From Suillus spraguei (Eukaryota; Basidiomycota; Agaricomycetes; Boletales; Suillaceae): a stretch of 14,121 nt of DNA. The stretch lies in NCBI GenBank assembly GCA_016800925.1, contig JABCPU010001168.1, forward strand, positions 1 through 14,121, given 5' to 3'. The position numbers and the translations under genes were made by a program. Below the pieces are notes generated by a model. The model did no database searches. It had not been told where the DNA came from and saw nothing but the letters and a program-made list of their open reading frames with translations. Shown in pieces: positions 8,703-14,121 of this stretch (position 1 is its first letter; each line of letters opens with the position of its first letter).

Positions 8703-8950
8703 AGTAACTATATGATTCGCTTGTATCTGATCAAGTTCAAGTATCGGATCAGTGCAAGCTTGAAAGATATTTGTTCGTCCGACGTCGTCGCTTACGCCGT
8801 GACTATGAGTACTTTGGAGAGTAACGGGAAACATCCATCGGAGATTGAAAGCTATATCGCTTTTTTGCTACAGGCCAAATCTTTCGCTCATCGCCATCTC
8901 CCTCTTATCCAGTTCATAGATTTTTTGTTTTCTCTTCTTATTCCGCTATC
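8703..8950. promoter_or_regulatory. Divergent promoter region between the LIM and eIF5A genes
   Basis: Only 248 bp separate the two start codons, so both promoters must lie here or overlap the genes. The eIF5A side (about 8880-8950) is pyrimidine-rich, with runs such as atctccctcttatcc and ttttttgttttctcttctta immediately before the ATG. Such CT tracts are common near transcription starts of strongly expressed fungal genes. No TATA box was seen. Confidence 0.5.
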
Positions 8951-9779
8951 ATGTCTGACGATGAGCAACACAACCAACAGTTCGAGCAGGTCTGCCTATT
9001 TTATCTACAACGCTTCGCGATCATGCTAGACAACTGATCTTGCAATCATCATCATTTAGGCTAGCGCAGGTGCCTCGCTCACTTTCCCTATGCAATGTTC
9101 TGCGCTCCGCAAAAACGGTCACGTTGTCATAAAAGGTGCGTTAGACTGTATCTTCCCTGCATTTCCGGCCCGAATACCTCATTGTAGGTCGTCCCTGCAA
9201 GATCGTTGAGATGTCCACCTCTAAGACTGGGAAACACGGTCACGCGAAAGTCCATCTCGTCGGTGTTGACGTGCGTCTATGTTCTATTAAATCTACGAAT
9301 TGCTGCTTTAATTTCTGACCATACAGATATTCACTGACAAAAAGATGGTAAAGTATCAATAATCGACTCGGTCATAAGCGCTACTGCTCACGGCTCCCGT
9401 ATTGTCCTTGTTATAGGAAGATATTTCCCCTTCCACCCACAACATGGATGTTCCTAACGTGAACCGTACTGAGTACCAGCTCGTGAGTGTACTATTTACC
9501 CTAGTCTCCTGTGTCACTCAAACTCGTGGTAGCTTGGTGTTGATGACGGCTTCCTCAATCTCATGAACACCGACGGAGGTACTAAGGATGATGTCAAGCT
9601 TCCTGACAGCAAGCTCGGTGAAGAAATCTTAGCTGGCTTTGAAGTCGCAGACACTGTCATGGTTACGGTCACTGCTGCGATGGGCGAGGAGCAAGTACGT
9701 TCATCATGCAGCCTCCTTGCAATTTTCCGATTCTTAACACATGTTCCAGGTCACATCTTTCAAGGTCTCCAATCAGTAA
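8951..9779 (+). CDS. Translation factor eIF5A
   Basis: Seven exons (8951-8989, 9060-9135, 9188-9270, 9327-9347, 9417-9482, 9533-9694, 9750-9779) total 477 nt and encode 158 aa, the usual eIF5A length. All introns are GT-AG and 50-70 bp. The N-terminal domain contains the hypusination loop [12 protein letters not shown]; by position K54 should be the lysine converted to hypusine by deoxyhypusine synthase and hydroxylase. [14 protein letters not shown] and DDGFLNLM are typical of the interdomain and C-terminal OB-fold parts. eIF5A binds the ribosomal E site, relieves stalls such as those at polyproline, and aids termination. The C terminus ([12 protein letters not shown]) fits the family's final strand. 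Exon 4 is only 21 nt (IFTDKKM). No defect is visible. Confidence 0.95.
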
Positions 9780-10530
9780 ACGTATGTCTTTGCCTCGATC
9801 ATGTGCTCTGTCGGTAATTTTCACACAGCTTGTTATCAGGGTCTTTCGCTTCTGATTGCCGTACACGTCCTGTCATTTTTCTGTCACGTCATATTCTTAC
9901 TTTTAGTCAATATCTGCGCATGTACTTTCATCAAGGCATTGTACTGAATGTACATCAGTATGACTAGGCTCCGGTGTTGGAATAAAGAATTATGTATTTC
10001 ATGTTGTAGACAAAGAGGCATTTATGGAGGAGATTGCAGTCTACCATTTGTTCTGAGTCATTTTTCAGTCGTCGCAGTAAATACCCGAGCCCTCCTGGCA
10101 GATACAGCCTTATGACATTAGCATATTCAAGTTGGAAAGCGGCAGAGGCGGTCAACTAGCAGCATGAACGCCTCTGAGTCTTTCCCTTTGACATGGCAAC
10201 AATATCTACTGTGCATGAGACGGGATGACCTCGCGTGGGGTAGAAGCGATCACCTTGCCACGAAATCCCCAGTCAGATTCTACATGGGCCAAAGTTTGTC
10301 TGCTCGTGGAAATGTAGCACAGCAAGCAAATATAGTATATCCACCAAACAGACTTTTCTGATTTGAAGTATTTTATTTTATTTATTTATAATAGGTTGTT
10401 TGGTCGAGCATCATCCTACATTTGAAAGTGCACAGGACTCGGTATTTTGATTCCTCACCTTGGACAGTGACCACGACAAGTACTATTATCTACACGGACA
10501 GGCTCTCGACTCATCAACGGATCCTTGAAC
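9780..10530. other. Spacer between the eIF5A and Hrp1-like genes
   Basis: This stretch holds the eIF5A 3' UTR and the promoter of the next gene. Small ORFs on both strands (9964-10155 minus, 10164-10361 plus) have no recognisable domain. An AT-rich stretch at about 10369-10393 (ttttattttatttatttataata) lies about 140 bp upstream of the next ATG and could contain a TATA-like element. Confidence 0.4.
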
Positions 10531-12613
10531 ATGGCCAGCTCTAAGGAAAATCCAGATTCTGACCTTTACGGAGGTGTGCATCATTTAATGTCGTCGGCTC
10601 TAGGGCAATAGCTTACATTACACAGACCTGTACGATGACGAGTTCACTGTTCCACTGGATGATGAGGCCTCCCCAACCACTGAGGTTCCTCCGCAAGAAG
10701 ATAAAAATCCTGAACCTGTGAAAGTGGAGACTTCAATGCCGACCACGTCGCCGTCCTCACTACCTGCTAAACCTCAGTCTTCAAAAAGCGACTATGCTTT
10801 GTCATATTCAGCCCAGGTTGCAAAGCAGTTTTCCGCGTATCAACAGACACCGAGCCAGGAGCGCATTCAGAAACCACCTTTGCCCCTCCCACCAAATCCG
10901 AGCCCACAAGGTGGGCCTTCGGCAATAGCGACACACGAAGGACCGACCGACAGCCATGCAGACAGGCCTATCCGACCTTCAGAAATGAAAGATGAAGGGT
11001 AAGTGCACGCTTACTACATGTATGGTTATGTCGTCCCTGTATTGTCCTGGGGGCGAAGCACTTCTAGACTCAATTTTCGTTATGTCTTGCACGATAGTTT
11101 ACCCTTGTCGTTCTTTCATGAAACATGAACGAACGGGAGCCTGACAGTTACAGTACATGCCGCTGCACTGCTATTACTGCCTACAGTCGAGCTTACTATC
11201 TGCACCTACACTCTGCGCATCGCTTTGCTGCTTTCTTTCATACTCTCACGGCTACTTGATATAATTGGTTACTAATCACTTATATCTTTCTGGATACTTC
11301 CGTGGACCCATCGACACCCTCTACTCTTACTACATGCCTTGCCTCACCTACGGATCCTTGCCTCACTTACGGTCGTCACCTCCGATAGCAAAATGTTTAT
11401 TGGCGGCCTTAACTGGGACACTACAGATGGTATACACCCGTGCAATGGCAATCAACTTCTATCTACTAACTATTATCCTATGTTGTTCTTCCTATGAGCA
11501 GAGGGTCTGAGGACGTATTTTTCGCAATTTGGCAAGGTAATTTATTTTATTTTTGAACTTAAGCTGTCGATGGATGTTGTACTCGAGTTATGATACTGAC
11601 GAGCCCTTAAGGTGGATGCTTGTACAATTATGCGCGATCCAGATGGGCGCTCAAGGGGCTTTGCTTTCTTGACTTTCGATGAACCGGAAAGCGTGAATGC
11701 CGTCACTGGAAGGGAGCATATTTTGGACGGGAAAGCTGTCAGTGTGTTAGTCTTGCAAATTTTTCAATCCCGCTAACGTAGCCAATAGATCGACCCAAAA
11801 CGCGCGATACCTCGAGAAGAACACCTGAGAAATACGCGGTATTTTGTTGGAGGTCTCGCTCCCACCACCAACGCGGATACAATGCGCGAGTTTTTCACGC
11901 GGTTTGGCAAGGTCGTTGATGCAACAGTCATGGTCGATCGTGAGTCGGGCCGTTCCAAAGGCTTTGGTTTCGTCACTTTCGAGGACTCGAATAACTCCGA
12001 TGAATTCGTGGGGAAACTTGGGTTGATGTTGGATGATAAGCAGGTATGTGTGGATGCACTTACCGAATACATTCTTTTCTTAACATGTCTACAGATCGAA
12101 GTGAAAGCAGCTCAACCCCGAAGCCAACGTGATCAAGCGCGAAACATGCAACAAGGCAGCCGCGAGCCCTATTTCAACGACTCCGAATCACGCACGCCCA
12201 ACACGTCCGCAATGGCTTTCCCGCAACAGGCTAATTCCGCAGCCACTAACATGCTTTATCAACGTGTGATGAGTCACATGCCCATGATGGGAGCGGCGAA
12301 CATGGGCATGATGAATCCCATGATGATGGGCATGGGCATGGGCGGTATGGGTGGCATGAATGGTATGGGCGGCATGGGCGGCGTAGGTGGTATGGGCGGC
12401 ATGGGTGGCATGGGTGGCATGGGGATGAATATGATGGGCGGTATAAGTCCAATGGGTGGTATGGGTATGAACGCCATGCGGATGGGAATGCCAGGGATGG
12501 GGATGATGAACGCTGCGGGCGCAGGTGCGGGAATGGGGATGAACAACATGGGCATGCGTATGCGGCAAGGCATGACTGGCACTGTTACCCGAACGCAAAT
12601 GCAGCGCGCATGA
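10531..12613 (+). CDS. Two-RRM hnRNP-type RNA-binding protein, Hrp1/Nab4-like
   Basis: Seven exons (10531-10573, 10626-10998, 11389-11429, 11502-11536, 11612-11737, 11789-12043, 12095-12613) encode 463 aa with all phases consistent. An acidic, Pro/Ser-rich N terminus (about 1-138) precedes two tandem RRMs. RRM1 has RNP2 MFIGGL (141-146) and RNP1 RGFAFLTF (179-186). RRM2 has RNP2 YFVGGL (224-229) and RNP1 KGFGFVTF (263-270). The linker IDPKRAIPREEH is characteristic of Hrp1 and related hnRNP/Musashi/DAZAP proteins. The tail (about 345-455) is Met/Gly-rich low complexity. Budding-yeast Hrp1 binds UA-rich efficiency elements in cleavage factor IB and shuttles with mRNA; the same role is inferred here. 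Intron 2 (10999-11388, 390 bp) is much longer than the others, and the last intron (12044-12094) is open in frame. Confidence 0.9.
10999..11388 (+). other. Long intron 2 of the Hrp1-like gene
   Basis: The intron starts gtaagt and ends gatag; its removal joins SEMKDE and GKMFIGGLNW through a split Gly codon (GG|C). At 390 bp it is five to eight times the length of the other introns in the window. It contains a branch-site-like tactaat near 11268 and several internal GT and AG sites. A cassette or poison exon is possible, but none could be defined from sequence alone. Confidence 0.75.
12279..12560 (+). repeat. Met/Gly codon repeat in the Hrp1-like tail
   Basis: Imperfect repetition of GGN-ATG-GGN units encodes runs such as GGMGGMGGMGGMG with interspersed Asn, Pro and Ala. 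The DNA is a degenerate minisatellite, with codons mixing ggc, ggt and ggg. This suggests the repeat is kept at protein level rather than being a recent expansion. Because of the repeat, the opposite strand shows spurious open frames. Confidence 0.85.
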
Positions 12614-13500
12614 CAATGAACCAGGGACTGGGTCCATCGAGAATGTCAAGTCGCGGACAACATTCATTCCATCCATATGCACGATAGCTTTTATTTGCTT
12701 TGCACCTGCTGATCTGTACCATATATCACCACTAGTTATTTAACCATGCATGATGAGTGCATGATGAACTTCTCAAAAGTCTATTCACGCACAGATGATG
12801 TTGTGTCTACTTGGTGTCTACCACCACAATTACAGCTATGGAAAATGACACGTCCGAGAACCAGTACTACAAACTCATAACTTACCAAGGCATCAGATGT
12901 GCGATGATTCGTGATATCACGGAAATGTTCACGAGTCGACATAGCTGATTTTGAAACTCACATTTCACCTCGTAATTTGAAAACTTCAAGTGAACCTAAA
13001 TATAACATTTGGAGAGAATAGAATTTGCCGGCGGCTTCGATTATGTAAAGGAAGTTTGATTGGATATTATGTAAGAAACTCGCTTTCTATTATAATGGGT
13101 TTATCAATTAGCATGTCAGATAGTGACTTGTATGGCGGTGGTGCCAGTTAAATAAATAAAAATGTATGGTAGAAGAATGGAAACAGATTATCTGTGACGA
13201 AAATAAATGTGGAATGCGAAGGAAGGGAGGGCTGAGAGTCAATTATGGCCGAAGACCCACGGAAAACCATACGCAACAAACTTAGATTGTGATGCGGGCT
13301 ACTCAGGTGAAAAAATGCCTTGGACGACCCCGAACTTCGTCACACTACAGTGCTCGATCTTGATGTGCTGACACGACCTGCCAATAAAAACGAGGGCCTG
13401 GCAGCTACTGAGAGGGCAGCAATACTCTCTCTCTCTCTCTTGATGGCGAGTATTAGGCTGTAACGGTTCAAGTTCGGTGTATTCTAGAGTTTAAATGCTA
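12614..13500. other. AT-rich gene-free stretch
   Basis: No gene, RNA gene or large repeat is recognised here. The left part should be the 3' UTR of the Hrp1-like gene. A run aaataaataaaaat lies at about 13150-13162 on the plus strand, and a further aataaa follows near 13384. A (CT) microsatellite lies at 13425-13440. Confidence 0.45.
13425..13440. repeat. (CT)8 microsatellite
   Basis: Eight uninterrupted CT dinucleotides, followed by tt. The repeat lies between the gene-free stretch and the zinc-finger remnant. Confidence 0.9.
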
Positions 13501-13515
13501 GTTGAATCATCTAGG

Positions 13516-13918
13516 TCAGGTTCTTCTCAAATCCAAGACTGAAGTGAAGCTGACAGAGCGAAGGCCGCTTGGAGCCTGGAAAAGCTTTCTGCACGCAACA
13601 CAGTAGTGACAGGTCAGCGTGCTCAGGCTTCTGCCGATTATGTTCATGCAGGCCAAAGTCGTTCTTGAAGACCTTGTTACGCGAGCTACAGTAAACATGA
13701 TCTTCTTCGTAATGTTCCTGCAGCTCCAACGGAGAGTCAAAATGGATGTTGCAATGCTGGCAGTAGTCACGATGGCGGCGGCTCTGAACGCAATGTTCTT
13801 TGAGTGCCCGCCAAGAGTCAAAGTCGCAATGTTGACATTCCCAGTGATTGTTAGAGTCTCTTAGTACATGCTGGTTGTAAGGAGACCAGGAACCGAAGGA
13901 GCGAAGGCCATAGTTACT
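13516..13918 (-). pseudogene. Decayed C2H2 zinc-finger protein gene
   Basis: On the minus strand one frame reads zinc fingers in tandem. A partial finger (FGSWSPYNQHVLRDSNNH) lacks its Cys pair. Then follow CQHCDFDSWRALKEH...H (about 13763-13837) and CQHCNIHFDSPLELQEHYEEDH. A third finger, CSSRNKVFKNDFGLHEH, has its second Cys replaced by Arg (CGT at 13679-13681, one transition from TGT). After EHADL a one-base frame change near 13605-13612 is needed to continue into HYCVACRKLFQAPSGLRS, a fourth finger that lacks its His pair. Agaricomycetes carry large families of such tandem C2H2 proteins, often of unknown role. No start codon was found, and upstream exons could lie towards or beyond the right edge. 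Two independent lesions favour a pseudogene over a sequencing error. Confidence 0.65.
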
Positions 13919-14121
13919 TCACGGGGTCATCTTGTCATACAGACATATGTCAACTAGGCCAACTTGAAGGAGGCAGCGGTAGCGAAATTGCAGTGTTCCA
14001 GACCTGTTGATTGCAATATCGTAAGTTATTCTTTACTCCGCTAATTTTTTAAGTCCTAACAAGGGTCAGCACATAACAAATCGATTATTCATGGTAATCT
14101 GACAGGGTGTGTGTGGCGACA
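13919..14121. other. Right edge, possible upstream part of the zinc-finger remnant
   Basis: No gene was resolved. The minus strand has a possible splice acceptor (caatcaacag) near 13998-14007, which could precede another exon of the zinc-finger gene. Without the flanking sequence this cannot be decided. Confidence 0.25.

Noticed and set aside
8703..8834. Possible N-terminal extension of the LIM protein from an upstream in-frame ATG at 8834
   Set aside because: The frame is open, but the added 44 residues have no domain sense. The LIM1 domain begins just after the ATG at 8702 (MHPFGGTPICPRC), which matches the family layout as I know it.
9964..10361. Small ORFs on both strands between the eIF5A and Hrp1-like genes
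   Set aside because: They are about 65 codons or shorter, overlap each other's neighbourhood, and show no domain, splice structure or family resemblance.
11738..11788. Possible in-frame retention of intron 5 of the Hrp1-like gene (51 bp)
   Set aside because: Although its length is a multiple of three, it contains an in-frame TAA, unlike the last intron, so retention would truncate the protein.
12188..12682. 164-aa His/Thr/Ala-rich and Pro/Ile/Met-rich open frames on the minus strand
   Set aside because: They are the reverse reading of the Met/Gly repeat in the Hrp1-like tail. Low-complexity repeats keep all frames open.

Overview
The window is fungal nuclear DNA, most likely from an agaricomycete basidiomycete. 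Its coding sequences are split by many short GT-AG introns, mostly about 48-75 bp, and some exons are very small. The best-resolved proteins (a GEN1/Yen1-like nuclease, a two-LIM protein, eIF5A and an Hrp1-like RNA-binding protein) read like mushroom-forming fungi. No bacterial, plasmid, phage or CRISPR feature was seen. The assignment rests on remembered protein families, not on a search.

Layout from left to right. Positions 1-2021 hold a diverged tandem repeat (44-340) and unresolved, possibly decayed minus-strand coding stretches (about 325-1630). A complete four-exon XPG/GEN1-family nuclease gene lies at 2022-4519 (+). An unidentified multi-pass membrane protein gene lies at about 4878-5792 (+), with an uncertain 5' end. 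A clearly broken SET-domain methyltransferase relative lies at about 5935-6545 (-). A two-LIM-domain gene lies at 7271-8702 (-), with 8-, 12- and 21-nt exons and a one-base frameshift in its second LIM domain. It is divergently paired with a seven-exon eIF5A gene at 8951-9779 (+). A seven-exon Hrp1-like two-RRM protein with a Met/Gly-rich tail lies at 10531-12613 (+). The right end (about 13516-13918, -) holds a decayed C2H2 zinc-finger gene.

The genes do not form one pathway. eIF5A (translation), Hrp1 (mRNA 3'-end processing and export) and GEN1 (Holliday-junction resolution) are housekeeping genes, interspersed with lineage-specific or decaying genes. I do not see a clear new multi-gene system. 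The points most worth a second look are the LIM gene's microexons and frameshift, the regulatory motifs in the nuclease tail, the orphan membrane protein, the in-frame intron of the Hrp1-like gene, and the three zones of apparent gene decay.
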